From NCBI RefSeq assembly GCF_003119115.1, contig NZ_CP022367.1:186001-250000 (forward strand): a stretch of 64,000 bases of DNA, read 5' to 3'. Below the pieces are notes generated by a model. It did not search any database. It saw nothing but the letters and a program-made list of their open reading frames with translations, and was not told the origin of the DNA. This document shows, piece by piece, positions 34,514 through 43,311 of this stretch (within the stretch, counting starts at the first letter, position 1; each line of letters opens with the position of its first letter). Origin of the DNA: Azospirillum sp. TSH58. GTDB taxonomy: Bacteria; Pseudomonadota; Alphaproteobacteria; Azospirillales; Azospirillaceae. The translations under genes and the position numbers were made by a program.

Positions 34514-34555
34514 AGTACCGGCGCGCCGACCCTGATGCAAATGGTTCTTATTTTC
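34514..34555 (-). promoter_or_regulatory. Putative promoter with Fur-like box for the ABC ATPase gene
   Basis: The plus-strand bases 34537-34555, GCAAATGGTTCTTATTTTC, match 12 of 19 positions of the classical Fur box (GATAATGATAATCATTATC). On the minus strand TTGCAT (34541-34536) followed by a 17-bp spacer and TACTAA gives a plausible -35/-10 pair. The box overlaps the -35 element, a common repressor position. Target: the ATPase gene starting at 34458. Confidence 0.5.
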
Positions 34556-34566
34556 GAGCGTTTCGC

Positions 34567-35220
34567 TCAGGTATCGGAATCGTCAGTGTTTTCCGATGGT
34601 TCCGCGTCCTCCAGACCGGCTCCGCCGATGCCCAGCAGCACGGGCCGCGAATCGAGCAGTCCGGCGGCGCGCAGGTCTTCCACCCCCGGCAGGTCGCGCA
34701 GGGTTTCCAGGCCGAAATGGTCCAGGAAATGGTCGGTGGTGATCCAGGTCAGCGGGCGGCCCGGCGTCTCGCGGCGGCGGCCCGGCCGGATCCAGCCGTT
34801 CTCCATCAGGATGTCCAGCGTGCCCTTGCTGGTCGCCACGCCGCGGATCGCCTCGATCTCGGCGCGGGTCACCGGCTGGTGGTAGGCGATGATCGCCAGC
34901 GTCTCGATGGCGGCGCGGGACAGCTTCTTGGAGACCTCCTCCTCCTGCCGCAGCAGCGGGGCGAGGTCCACCGCCGTACGGAAGGACCAGCCGGCGCCGG
35001 TGCGGATCAGGTTCACGCCGCGCGCCGCGTAATGGACGCGCAATTCCTCCAGCAGCGCCCGGACGTCGGCGTCGCGGGTCAGCCGCCGGCCCAGCGTCTC
35101 CTCGTCCAGCGGGTCGGCGGAGGCGAACAGCAGCGCCTCCAGCAGCCGCAGATCGCGCAGCCGCTGCTCGACCTCCTCCGGGTTGTCGATCTCCTGGATC
35201 ATGCCGTCGGGACCGCTCAT
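34567..35220 (-). CDS. scpB: Segregation and condensation protein B
   Basis: ScpB is a winged-helix partner of the SMC condensin. The 217-residue protein contains LRLLEALLFASADPLDEETL, GWSFRTAVDLAPLL, LSRAAIETLAIIAYHQPVTR and AEIEAIRGV, the ScpB signatures. Its start overlaps the scpA stop by 4 bp. The acidic tail (EDAEPSENTDDSDT) is typical. Confidence 0.95.
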   Translation of the reverse strand: MSGPDGMIQEIDNPEEVEQRLRDLRLLEALLFASADPLDEETLGRRLTRDADVRALLEELRVHYAARGVNLIRTGAGWSFRTAVDLAPLLRQEEEVSKKLSRAAIETLAIIAYHQPVTRAEIEAIRGVATSKGTLDILMENGWIRPGRRRETPGRPLTWITTDHFLDHFGLETLRDLPGVEDLRAAGLLDSRPVLLGIGGAGLEDAEPSENTDDSDT

Positions 35221-36032
35221 TCCTCGTCGCCCTGTTCATGCTGGTGCTCATGCCGGCGCGATGCCCGGCGGACGTAGATGGGGGAAAAGGCGCCGTCCTG
35301 GCGAAGCTCCACCCGCCCCGCCTTGGCCAGCTCCAGCGTCGCCGCGAAGTGGGCGGCCAGCGCCGAGCGGGTCAGCAGGCCGCCGCGCACGCCGTCCGGC
35401 AGGAAGCTCGACAGCGTGGCCCAGTCCGGCATGCGGCCCAGCAACTCGGACAGGCGGCGGACCGCGTCCTCCAGCGAATAGAGGCGCACCGGCTCGATGT
35501 GCAGGACGCCGCCCTCCTGCCGCTTCCTGTGTTCGCCATAGGCCTTCAGCAGATCGTAGAGGGTGACCTGGAAGACCGACTTGCGCAGGATGTCGAGGTC
35601 CTCCGGCGCGCCGCGGGCGAAGCGGTCCACCCCGAGCTGCGGCCGGGCGAACAGCTTGGCCGCCGCCGCCTTCATCGCCTCCAGCCGCTGGAGCTGGAAG
35701 GCCAGCGCCGCCGCCATGTCCTCGCCCGACGGCTCCTCGTCCTCGACCTCCGGGATCAGCAGGCGGGACTTCAGGTAGGCCAGCCACGCCGCCATGACGA
35801 GATAGTCCGCCGCCAGCTCCAGCCGCACCTTCCGTGCCTCGGCGATGAAGGCGAGATACTGGTCGGCGAGCTGGAGGATGGAGATCTTCGTCAGGTCCAC
35901 CTTCTGCTCGCGCCCCAGCGCCAGCAGCATGTCGAGCGGCCCCTCGAACCCGTCCAGAACGAGGACGAGCTGTTCCGCCGGGCTGACCGCCGCGGCCTCG
36001 TCCTCGCGATCCGGGGGTTTCCTGCCGACCAT
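35217..36032 (-). CDS. scpA: Segregation and condensation protein A
   Basis: ScpA is the kleisin subunit that bridges SMC heads. The 271-residue protein has the N-terminal LDGFEGPLDMLLALGREQKV, then DLTKISILQLADQYLAFIAE, and MAAWLAYLKSRLLIPEVEDE. It follows the M50 protease gene by 4 bp and overlaps scpB. scpA-scpB lie between nagZ and tatA, the usual alphaproteobacterial order. Confidence 0.95.
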   Translation of the reverse strand: MVGRKPPDREDEAAAVSPAEQLVLVLDGFEGPLDMLLALGREQKVDLTKISILQLADQYLAFIAEARKVRLELAADYLVMAAWLAYLKSRLLIPEVEDEEPSGEDMAAALAFQLQRLEAMKAAAAKLFARPQLGVDRFARGAPEDLDILRKSVFQVTLYDLLKAYGEHRKRQEGGVLHIEPVRLYSLEDAVRRLSELLGRMPDWATLSSFLPDGVRGGLLTRSALAAHFAATLELAKAGRVELRQDGAFSPIYVRRASRRHEHQHEQGDEE

Positions 36033-36036
36033 GCCG

Positions 36037-36723
36037 TCAGTTGCCGCTGAGGATGCGGATCAGCTCGATCATGTAGTCGACCGGCGGGCCGAGCACCCAG
36101 GAGAAGACGCTGAGGTCCATGCCGAGCTCCCGCCCGATGAAGGGCAGCAGGAAGAAGGCGCCGATCAGGATCAGCATGCCGTACTTCTCCAGACGGGCCA
36201 GCGGGAAGGCCAGCGCGTCGGGCAGGATGCCGACCGCCACGCGCCCGCCGTCGAGCGGCGGCAGCGGGATCATGTTGAACACCATCAGCACGACGTTGAC
36301 CAGGACCGACACCTCCAGCGCGGCGCGGACCCACATCTCCGTCGCCCCGCCCTGCGGGCTGGTGAAGCCCCAGATGATGGCGGAGACCAGAGCCAGCACG
36401 AAATTCACCCCCGGCCCGGCCAGCGCCACCCACACCATGTCGCGGCGCGGGTGATGCAGGCGCCCGAAGTTCACCGGGACCGGCTTGGCCCAGCCGAAGA
36501 CGAAGCCTGTGGTGAAATACATCACCGCCGGCAGCACCACCGTGCCCAACGGGTCGATGTGGCGGAGCGGGTTGAGCGTCACCCGGCCCAGCCGCCACGC
36601 CGTGTCGTCGCCGCGCCACATCGCCACGAATCCGTGCGCCGCCTCGTGCATCGTGATGGCGAGGATCGCGGGGATGGCGACCGCGAAGATCATCGGTATG
36701 CGGTCGATCAGACCTTCCAGCAC
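36037..36723 (-). CDS. Site-2 protease family (M50) membrane metalloprotease
   Basis: A 228-residue intramembrane metalloprotease. The zinc motif HEAAH is in ITMHEAAHGFVAMWRGDD, and the second site PPLDGGRV is in NMIPLPPLDGGRVAVGILPD. Four to five TM segments are visible. It belongs to the compact FtsH-independent M50 group with no PDZ domain. Substrate unknown. It is placed 4 bp upstream of scpA and 70 bp after nagZ. Confidence 0.93.
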   Translation of the reverse strand: MLEGLIDRIPMIFAVAIPAILAITMHEAAHGFVAMWRGDDTAWRLGRVTLNPLRHIDPLGTVVLPAVMYFTTGFVFGWAKPVPVNFGRLHHPRRDMVWVALAGPGVNFVLALVSAIIWGFTSPQGGATEMWVRAALEVSVLVNVVLMVFNMIPLPPLDGGRVAVGILPDALAFPLARLEKYGMLILIGAFFLLPFIGRELGMDLSVFSWVLGPPVDYMIELIRILSGN

Positions 36724-36793
36724 GCCCGTTTCTCCCGTTATGCCCCCCGGACCCGTCCGGGAAGCCTGAGCATGGCCTTGAACCCGGCCGGCC

Positions 36794-37888
36794 TTAAACT
36801 TGGGGAGTTCCCAGCAGTTCCGCCAGACGCGCCCGCAGGCCGTCGGCGTCCACCGGCTGCGCCGGGCCGCGCAGCGCCTCGGCCCGCGCCCAGCGGCGGA
36901 CGGCCTCCCCGCTCATCGCCGGAACGCCCTCGGCCACCGCCGCCATCTCCTCCATCACGCCGTTGCAATGGAGCACGATGTCCAGCCCCGCCGCCAGAAC
37001 CGCCTCCGCCCGGCCGCGCATGCCGCCGGCCAGAGCGCCCATCGACAGGTCGTCGCTGAACAGCAGTCCGCCGAAGCCGATGGGGGCGCCGCGCACCACG
37101 TCGCGCACCACGATGGCCGAGGTGCTGGCGGGCTGGTCCGGGTCGATGGCTTTCATCACCACATGGGCGACCATGCCCAGCGGCATGTCGGCCAGGGCGC
37201 GGAAGGGTGCGAAGTCGGTGGCCTCCAGCGCCTCGCGCGGGGCGTCCACCACCGGCAGTTCGGCGTGGCTGTCGGTGAAGGCCCGGCCATGGCCGGGCAG
37301 ATGCTTGACGACCGGAAGCACGCCGCCGGCCATCAGCCCCTCGCAGGTCGCCCGAGCCAGATCGGCCACGCGGGCCGGGTCGCCGCAGAAGGCGCGGTCA
37401 CCGATGATGTCGTGGGCGCCCTCCACCGGCACGTCGCAGACCGGGGCGCAATCCACCGTCACGCCGCAATCCGCCAGCATCAGCGCCAGCAGCCGGGCGT
37501 TGATCCGGGCGGCCTCCCGCCCGGCGGCGGCGTCGCGGGCCGCAAGGTCGCCGAAGGCGCGCATCGGCGGAAAGGCCGGCCAGTGCGGCGGGCGCATGCG
37601 GGCCACCCGCCCGCCCTCCTGGTCGATCAGCACCGGCGCGTCGGCGCGGCCGACCGCCGCGCGCATCTCCGCCACCAGAGCGCGGACCTGCTCCGGCGTG
37701 TCGCAGTTGCGCCGGAACAGAATGAATCCCAGCGGATCGGCGTCACGGAAGAAGGCGCGCTCGTCCGCGGTCAGGGCGGTGCCGGCGGCGCCGAACACCA
37801 CGGCGCGATGGGCCGCGCGGTGGGAGGCTGGCGCGGCGTGGGGGTTCGGCAGGGCCGGATCAGGGACGGACAACCACACACCCCACAT
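36794..37888 (-). CDS. nagZ: Beta-N-acetylhexosaminidase NagZ (peptidoglycan recycling)
   Basis: NagZ releases N-acetylglucosamine from cytoplasmic muropeptides. The protein shows FRRNCDTPEQVRALVAEMRA, LIDQEGGRVARMRPPHWPAF, KHLPGHGRAFTDSHAELPVV with the His/Asp pair, and LLFSDDLSMGAL with the nucleophile Asp. The start is uncertain: ATG at 37888 (364 residues) or GTG at 37879; both overlap the upstream SPOR gene end by 20-29 bp. Longer frames upstream lie inside the SPOR gene. Confidence 0.93.
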   Translation of the reverse strand: MWGVWLSVPDPALPNPHAAPASHRAAHRAVVFGAAGTALTADERAFFRDADPLGFILFRRNCDTPEQVRALVAEMRAAVGRADAPVLIDQEGGRVARMRPPHWPAFPPMRAFGDLAARDAAAGREAARINARLLALMLADCGVTVDCAPVCDVPVEGAHDIIGDRAFCGDPARVADLARATCEGLMAGGVLPVVKHLPGHGRAFTDSHAELPVVDAPREALEATDFAPFRALADMPLGMVAHVVMKAIDPDQPASTSAIVVRDVVRGAPIGFGGLLFSDDLSMGALAGGMRGRAEAVLAAGLDIVLHCNGVMEEMAAVAEGVPAMSGEAVRRWARAEALRGPAQPVDADGLRARLAELLGTPQV

Positions 37889-38813
37889 TCTGGGATTTGA
37901 GCTGGGCGCAGACCGACTTGGCGCGCTCCTCGTCGAGGCCGACGCCCTGGATGCGGTAGAAGATGCCCTTCTCACCCAGATCGGCCTTGGCGACCTGCAT
38001 CGACAGCCCGCCGAGCGCCGCGCCGTAGCGGCTGGTCAGACGCTTCCATTCCGTCGAGGCCTCGGCCTCACTGCGCACCGCAGCGAGCTGGACGCGCCAG
38101 TTCCCACCGTTCGACGCCTTGGCCGGGGCCGGGGCCGGGGCCAGAGCGGGCGCCGGGGCGGGCGCCGGCTGCGGGGCCGGGGCGGCGGCCACCGGCGGCG
38201 CGGGCGGCGGCTTGGGCGCCGCGGCGGGCGGCGCCGGAGCCGGCTTGGCAGCGGGCGGAGGGGCCGCCTTGGGGGCCGGAGTCGCCGGCACCGGGGCCGG
38301 AAGGGCGGCGACGGCGGGCGGCGGGGCCGGAGCGGCGGCGGGCGGCGGTGCCCCCTCCCCGTCCTGGCGCGGCACCGTGGTGGTGGAGCCCGGCGGGGGC
38401 GGCGGAAGCTGGGCCACCGCCGGCGCCTCCGGCAGGGTCGGCGACGGCGGGACCTGGGGCGCCACGACCGGGCGCGGCAGAGGCTCCTCCGGCGGCGGCA
38501 GCAGACGCTCGATCTGCGACTTCGACCCGCGGTCGTTCAGCCGCTCGTAGACCAGCTTGTCCTGGTGCGGCACTTCCATGCCGCCCGGCTGCTCCGGGCG
38601 GGCCTTGGTCGGCGCGCTGTCGGCCATCAGCAGCGGCGGAGCGCCGTCCGGCGTGCCGCGGCTGCCGCCGCCATAGACCACGACGATCGCGCCGGCGAAG
38701 GCCACGATGCCGACCACCGCCAGACCGAGGCCGAGCAGACCGCGCCGACCTCCCCGCTGCGGCGGCGTGCCGTAGGGATCGCTGGCGTGGTTGACATCGC
38801 CCTCATACCTCAT
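37860..38813 (-). CDS. SPOR-domain membrane protein
   Basis: A 317-residue bitopic protein. The N-terminus is cytoplasmic (MRYEGDVNHASDPYGTPPQR), one TM lies at about 28-48 (GLLGLGLAVVGIVAFAGAIV), then a very long Pro/Ala-rich periplasmic linker (about 100-235) and a C-terminal SPOR domain (NWRVQLAAVRSEAEASTEWK, then GIFYRIQGVGLDEERAKSVC). SPOR domains bind denuded glycan at the division septum. Its ATG overlaps the argS stop (ATGA), and its end overlaps nagZ, so it is translationally coupled on both sides. Confidence 0.92.
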   Translation of the reverse strand: MRYEGDVNHASDPYGTPPQRGGRRGLLGLGLAVVGIVAFAGAIVVVYGGGSRGTPDGAPPLLMADSAPTKARPEQPGGMEVPHQDKLVYERLNDRGSKSQIERLLPPPEEPLPRPVVAPQVPPSPTLPEAPAVAQLPPPPPGSTTTVPRQDGEGAPPPAAAPAPPPAVAALPAPVPATPAPKAAPPPAAKPAPAPPAAAPKPPPAPPVAAAPAPQPAPAPAPALAPAPAPAKASNGGNWRVQLAAVRSEAEASTEWKRLTSRYGAALGGLSMQVAKADLGEKGIFYRIQGVGLDEERAKSVCAQLKSQNVGCVVVRP

Positions 38814-40570
38814 GACCGCAATTCCTCCACCGGCTCCACGCCCATCACGGCGAGGCCGGAGGCGATCACCGTGGCGACCGCGCTGATCAGCGCCAGACGG
38901 GCCACCGTCACCTCCTCGTCGCCGTCGATCAGGAAGCGCAGGCTGGTGTCGTCGCGCCCCTTGTTCCACAGGGCGTGGAAGTCGCTGGCGAGGTCGTAGA
39001 GGTAGAAGGCCACGCGGTGCGGCTCATGCGCCTCGGCGGCGGACTCGACCAGACGCGGCCAGGTCGCCATGCGCTTGGCGAGCGCCATCTCCTCCTCGCT
39101 GTCGAGGCGGGCGAGGTTGGCCCGGGCGGCCAGCGCCGCCAGCGACAGGTCGGCCCCCGGCAGCGCCGTCGCCGCGTGGCGCAGGACCGAGCGGCAGCGG
39201 GCGTGGGCGTACTGCACGTAGAAGACCGGGTTGTCCTTCGACTGCTCGACGACCTTGGCGAAGTCGAAGTCCAGGGTCTGGTCGTTGCGCCGGGTCAGCA
39301 TGATGAAGCGGACGACGTCGCGGCCGACCTCCTCGATCACGTCGCGCAGCGTCACGAAGGTGCCCGCGCGCTTGGACATCTTCACCGGCTCGCCGTTCTT
39401 CATCAGATGCACGAGCTGGCACAGCTTCACGTCCAGCGACGCCTTGCCCTCGGTGATCGCCGTGGTCGCCGCCTGCATGCGCTTGACGTAGCCGCCGTGG
39501 TCGGCGCCCCACACGTCGATCTGCAGGTCGAAGCCGCGGCGGTGCTTGTCGTAGTGGTAGGCGATGTCGTTGGAGAAGTAGGTGAAGGAGCCGTCCGACT
39601 TCTTCAGCGGGCGGTCGACGTCGTCGCCGAAGTCGGTGGACTTGAACAGGGTCTGCGGACGCGGCTCCCAATCGTCGGGCTTCTTGCCCTTCGGCGGCTC
39701 CAGCACCCCGACATAGATCAGGCCGCGGTCCTCCAGCGCCTTCAGCGCCGTGTCCACCGCACCGGCCTTCACCAGCGCGCGTTCGGAGCTGTAGACGTCC
39801 ATGCGGACGCCGAGGACGCCGAGATCCTCCTTGATCCATTCCATGATGGTGGCGATGGCGAAGTCGCGGCAGGCGGGCAGCCACTCGGCCTCGTCCGCGC
39901 CGACCCATTTGTTGCCGTCGCGCTCGGCCAGGGCCTGCCCGACCTCCTTCAGATACTCGCCCGGATAGAGGCCCGCCGGGATCTCGCCGATGTCCTCGCC
40001 CAGCGCCTCGCGGTAGCGCAGGAAGGTGGAGCGGCCCAGCACGTCGACCTGGGCGCCGGCGTCGTTGATGTAATATTCGCGGGAGACGGCGTAGCCCGCC
40101 TTCTCCAGCAGGGCGGCCAGCGCGTCGCCGAAGACGGCGCCGCGGCCATGGGCCGCGTGCAGCGGGCCGGTGGGGTTGGCCGACACATACTCGACGTTCA
40201 CCGGACGCTTGCCGCCCAGCGTGCTCTCGCCATAGGCGGTGCCGGCGGTCAGCACGTCGCGGATGCGGTCGCGCCAGACGTCGGCGGACAGGCGCAGATT
40301 CACGAAGCCCGGACCGGCGATCTCGGCGCTCGCCACGTCGGGGCGGGTCTTCAGCTTCGCCACCAGCAGCTCGGCCAGCGCGCGGGGCGGCTTGCCCGCC
40401 GGCTTGGCCAGGATCATCGCCGCGTTGGTCGACAGGTCGCCGTGCGCCGCCTCGCGCGGCGGCTCGACCGTCAGGCGCGCGGTGTCGAGCCCCGCCGGGA
40501 TCTGGCCCTCGGCGGCCAGCTCGTCCAGCAGCTTGCGGATGTCGTTCTCGAAGACCTTGAAGATGTTCAT
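38810..40570 (-). CDS. argS: Arginyl-tRNA synthetase
   Basis: A class I synthetase of 586 residues. It has the HIGH-type motif in SANPTGPLHAAHGRGAVFGD, the KMSKS-type sequence VKMSKRAGTFVTLRDVIEEV, and the C-terminal anticodon-binding DALR domain (QYAHARCRSVLRHAATALPG and following). Head of the argS-SPOR-nagZ run. The 46-bp gap to dgt contains a 15-bp repeat. Confidence 0.97.
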   Translation of the reverse strand: MNIFKVFENDIRKLLDELAAEGQIPAGLDTARLTVEPPREAAHGDLSTNAAMILAKPAGKPPRALAELLVAKLKTRPDVASAEIAGPGFVNLRLSADVWRDRIRDVLTAGTAYGESTLGGKRPVNVEYVSANPTGPLHAAHGRGAVFGDALAALLEKAGYAVSREYYINDAGAQVDVLGRSTFLRYREALGEDIGEIPAGLYPGEYLKEVGQALAERDGNKWVGADEAEWLPACRDFAIATIMEWIKEDLGVLGVRMDVYSSERALVKAGAVDTALKALEDRGLIYVGVLEPPKGKKPDDWEPRPQTLFKSTDFGDDVDRPLKKSDGSFTYFSNDIAYHYDKHRRGFDLQIDVWGADHGGYVKRMQAATTAITEGKASLDVKLCQLVHLMKNGEPVKMSKRAGTFVTLRDVIEEVGRDVVRFIMLTRRNDQTLDFDFAKVVEQSKDNPVFYVQYAHARCRSVLRHAATALPGADLSLAALAARANLARLDSEEEMALAKRMATWPRLVESAAEAHEPHRVAFYLYDLASDFHALWNKGRDDTSLRFLIDGDEEVTVARLALISAVATVIASGLAVMGVEPVEELRS

Positions 40571-40573
40571 CGT

Positions 40574-40627
40574 TTCAATTCTTGCTTTAGGTCTGGGCCG
40601 TTTAGGTCTTAGCCGTTTAAGTCTTGG
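40574..40627 (-). repeat. 15-bp tandem repeat at the dgt stop codon
   Basis: On the minus strand the end of dgt reads AAG ACT TAA, followed twice by related 15-bp units that end in AAG ACC TAA and CAG ACC TAA. The gene therefore carries three in-frame TAA codons spaced 15 nt apart, the same arrangement as at the chemoreceptor stop (with TGA). Confidence 0.75.
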
Positions 40628-41819
40628 CGTCCATGTCGAACAGGCGGGTGTATTCGGCGAGCGCGTAGCGGTCGGTCATCCCGGCGATGTAGTCGGCGAC
40701 CAGCCGCGCCAGCACCGTCCGATCCCCGTGCCCTCCCTGTCTGGCGACATCCTCCTGCCATTGCGTCGGCAGGGTGTTCGGCTCGGCCATGAACAGGTCG
40801 AACAGGGCGGTGACCACCCGCTTGCATTTGCTCATTTCCCGGTTCACCCGGTAATGGCGGTACATGCGCTGTTTCAGGAAGGCGCGCAAGGGCCGCTGCG
40901 CCTCGAACATCGCCGGTGAGAAGCTGACGACCGCTTCCGGCAGGGCGCGCAACTCGGCGGCGCTGCCGGGGCGGTGACGGTCCAGCCGCTCCCGCGTCTC
41001 GGCCAGCAGGTCGACGATCATGTTGTTGATCATCCGCCGGATCGTCTCGTGGATCAGGCGGGACCGCTCCAGCCCCGGATAGCGGTCGCAGACCTGCCGC
41101 ACCACCGGGCCGACCAGCGGCAGCTCCGCCACTTCGTCCACCGTGAACAGGCCGGCGCGCAGCCCGTCGTCGATGTCGTGGTTGTTGTAGGCGATGTCGT
41201 CGGCCAGGGCCGCCACCTGCGCCTCGGCGCCCGGGTTGGTGTGAAGCTCCAGGTCCCAACGCTCCTGGAAGGCGGCCAGCGTCGTCGGCAGCCGGGCGCT
41301 GCCATCACCGAGCGGCAGAAGCGGGCCGTTGTGCTTGACCACGCCCTCCAGCGCTTCCCAGGTCAGGTTCAGCCCGTCGAAGTCGGCGTAGCGACGCTCC
41401 AGCATCGTCAGGATGCGCAGCGTCTGGTCGTTGTGGGCAAAACCGCCGTAAGGCGCCATGCAGGCGTCGAGCGCGTCCTCCCCGGCATGGCCGAAGGGGG
41501 TGTGGCCGAGATCGTGGGCGAGCGCCACCGCCTCCGCAAGATCCTCGTTCAGCCCCAACGCGCGGCTGATCGAGCGGGCGATCTGCGCCACCTCCAGGCT
41601 GTGGGTCAGGCGCGTCCGGAAATAATCGCCCTCGTGATAGACGAAGACCTGCGTCTTGTATTTCAGCTTGCGGAAGGCGCCGGAATGCACGATGCGGTCG
41701 CGGTCGCGCTGGTAGCACGAGCGCGTCGGGCTTTCCGGCTCCGGGAACAGCCGGCCGCGCGTCTGTGCGGGGTCGCAGCCATAGGGCGCCGGGCGATCCT
41801 GGAAGAAGTCCGCCGTCAT
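40617..41819 (-). CDS. dgt: Deoxyguanosinetriphosphate triphosphohydrolase-like protein
   Basis: An HD-domain dNTPase that cuts dNTP to nucleoside and triphosphate. The start ATG at 41819 gives a 400-residue protein (MTADFFQDRPAPYGCDPAQT); the longer frame upstream runs into the erpA leader. Motifs: RDRDRIVHSGAFRKLKYKTQ, TRLTHSLEVAQIARSI, the HD pair in VALAHDLGHTPFGHAGEDAL, and LADDIAYNNHDIDDGLRAG. It is in the Dgt group II usual for alphaproteobacteria and is divergent from erpA, with argS following after 46 bp. Confidence 0.94.
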   Translation of the reverse strand: MTADFFQDRPAPYGCDPAQTRGRLFPEPESPTRSCYQRDRDRIVHSGAFRKLKYKTQVFVYHEGDYFRTRLTHSLEVAQIARSISRALGLNEDLAEAVALAHDLGHTPFGHAGEDALDACMAPYGGFAHNDQTLRILTMLERRYADFDGLNLTWEALEGVVKHNGPLLPLGDGSARLPTTLAAFQERWDLELHTNPGAEAQVAALADDIAYNNHDIDDGLRAGLFTVDEVAELPLVGPVVRQVCDRYPGLERSRLIHETIRRMINNMIVDLLAETRERLDRHRPGSAAELRALPEAVVSFSPAMFEAQRPLRAFLKQRMYRHYRVNREMSKCKRVVTALFDLFMAEPNTLPTQWQEDVARQGGHGDRTVLARLVADYIAGMTDRYALAEYTRLFDMDAKT

Positions 41820-42037
41820 GGCGCGGACACTACCGACGCAAACCGCGCTGTGCAACGGCGAAGGCGGAGACCCGCCGAGACATCGGGCAGCCGCGTCAGG
41901 CATTCGGGCGCAGGCAAACCGCAGGTCAGGCATGAGAGGACCGGACATGCCTTTGACGAAAGGCGGACGCACCCTTACATTCGTCATCGTGTCGTCTGTC
42001 CCGCGAAACACCCCCGCGAAACACCGAGGTCCGTCCC

Positions 42038-42406
42038 ATGCCCGACACCGCCCTTCCCGCCACCGCGCAAGAGGGTGCGCGCGTTCTGACCGTGTCCGAC
42101 AGCGCCGCCAAGCGCGTCGCCTTCCTCATCGAACATGAGGGCGACCCGGCCCTGATGCTGCGCCTGACCGTGTCGGGCGGCGGCTGCTCCGGCTTCCAGT
42201 ACGGCTTCGCCTTCGACGCCACGGCGAACGAGGACGACCATGTGTTCGAGAAGAACGGCGTGAAGGTCGTCACCGACGACGTTTCGCTGGACCTGCTGGC
42301 CGGCTCCACCCTCGACTATGTCGAGGACCTGATGGGGGCCGCCTTCCAGATCAAGAACCCGAACGCCACGGCCTCCTGCGGCTGCGGCAACTCCTTCGCC
42401 GCCTGA
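42038..42406 (+). CDS. erpA: A-type iron-sulfur cluster carrier (ErpA/HesB family)
   Basis: A 122-residue carrier that hands Fe-S clusters to target proteins. The three ligand cysteines are present in LTVSGGGCSGFQYGFAFD and in NATASCGCGNSFAA. It is divergently arranged from dgt over 218 bp and followed 46 bp later by xthA. The ErpA versus IscA assignment rests on overall resemblance only. Confidence 0.92.
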   Translation: MPDTALPATAQEGARVLTVSDSAAKRVAFLIEHEGDPALMLRLTVSGGGCSGFQYGFAFDATANEDDHVFEKNGVKVVTDDVSLDLLAGSTLDYVEDLMGAAFQIKNPNATASCGCGNSFAA

Positions 42407-42452
42407 CGGTTCCTTTTCGCCCCTGGCCTTTGCCGAACAAGAAGAACACGAC

Positions 42453-43238
42453 GTGAAGATCGCCACCTGGAACGTCAATTCGGCGAAGGCCCGCCTTCCG
42501 CTGATCACCGACTGGCTGCGCGCGGAGTCCCCGGACGTCGCGCTGCTCCAGGAAATCAAGTGCGAGACCGCGGCCTTCCCCCGCGCCGCCTTCGAGGATC
42601 TCGGCTATCACGTCACGCCGGTGGGGCAGAAGTCCTACAACGGCGTGGCGTTCCTCTCCAAGGCGCCGCATGAGGATGTGCTGACCCGCCTGCCCGGCGA
42701 GCCGGAGGACGAGCAGGCCCGCTACGTCGAGGCCACGGTGGGCGGCGTGCGCATCGCCTCGCTCTATCTGCCCAACGGCAACCCCATCGGGACGGAAAAG
42801 TTCGCCTACAAGCTCCGCTGGATGGACCGGCTGCACGCCCACACCCGCGGTCTGCTGGCGCAGGAAGTCCCCTTCGTGCTGGGCGGCGACTACAACATCA
42901 TTCCGGAGCCGCGCGACGTCTTCGACCCGGTGGCCTTCGCCGGCGACGCCCTGTTCCAGCCGGAATCGCGGGCGAAGTTCCGCGCCCTGCTGAATCTGGG
43001 CCTGACCGAAGCCTACCGCGCCCTGCACGACGACGACCACGCCTACACCTTCTGGGACTATCAGGCGGGCTGCTGGCCGCGCGATCTGGGGTTGCGCATC
43101 GATCACTTCCTGCTGTCCCCGCAGGCCGCCGATCGTCTGGTGGAGTGCCGGATCGACCGCCGCCCGCGCGGTGCGGAAAAAGCGTCCGACCACACGCCCG
43201 TCCTGCTCGACCTGCGCGACGGGTCAGACATTTCTTAA
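42453..43238 (+). CDS. xthA: Exodeoxyribonuclease III
   Basis: An AP endonuclease and 3'-5' exonuclease of base excision repair. The GTG at 42453 gives MKIATWNVNSAKARLPLITD; LLQEIKCET holds the metal-binding Glu, SYNGVAFLSK and GGDYNIIPEPRDVFDP follow, and SDHTPVLLDL closes the active site. 261 residues, normal for the family. Same orientation as erpA, 46 bp apart. Confidence 0.96.
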   Translation: MKIATWNVNSAKARLPLITDWLRAESPDVALLQEIKCETAAFPRAAFEDLGYHVTPVGQKSYNGVAFLSKAPHEDVLTRLPGEPEDEQARYVEATVGGVRIASLYLPNGNPIGTEKFAYKLRWMDRLHAHTRGLLAQEVPFVLGGDYNIIPEPRDVFDPVAFAGDALFQPESRAKFRALLNLGLTEAYRALHDDDHAYTFWDYQAGCWPRDLGLRIDHFLLSPQAADRLVECRIDRRPRGAEKASDHTPVLLDLRDGSDIS

Positions 43239-43311
43239 ATTTTTTCACGCATCCTCAAGGCCGACTCGGAAACCGAGCGAGCGTCCACCCGCGGGGAGAG
43301 GCGGCAAGACG

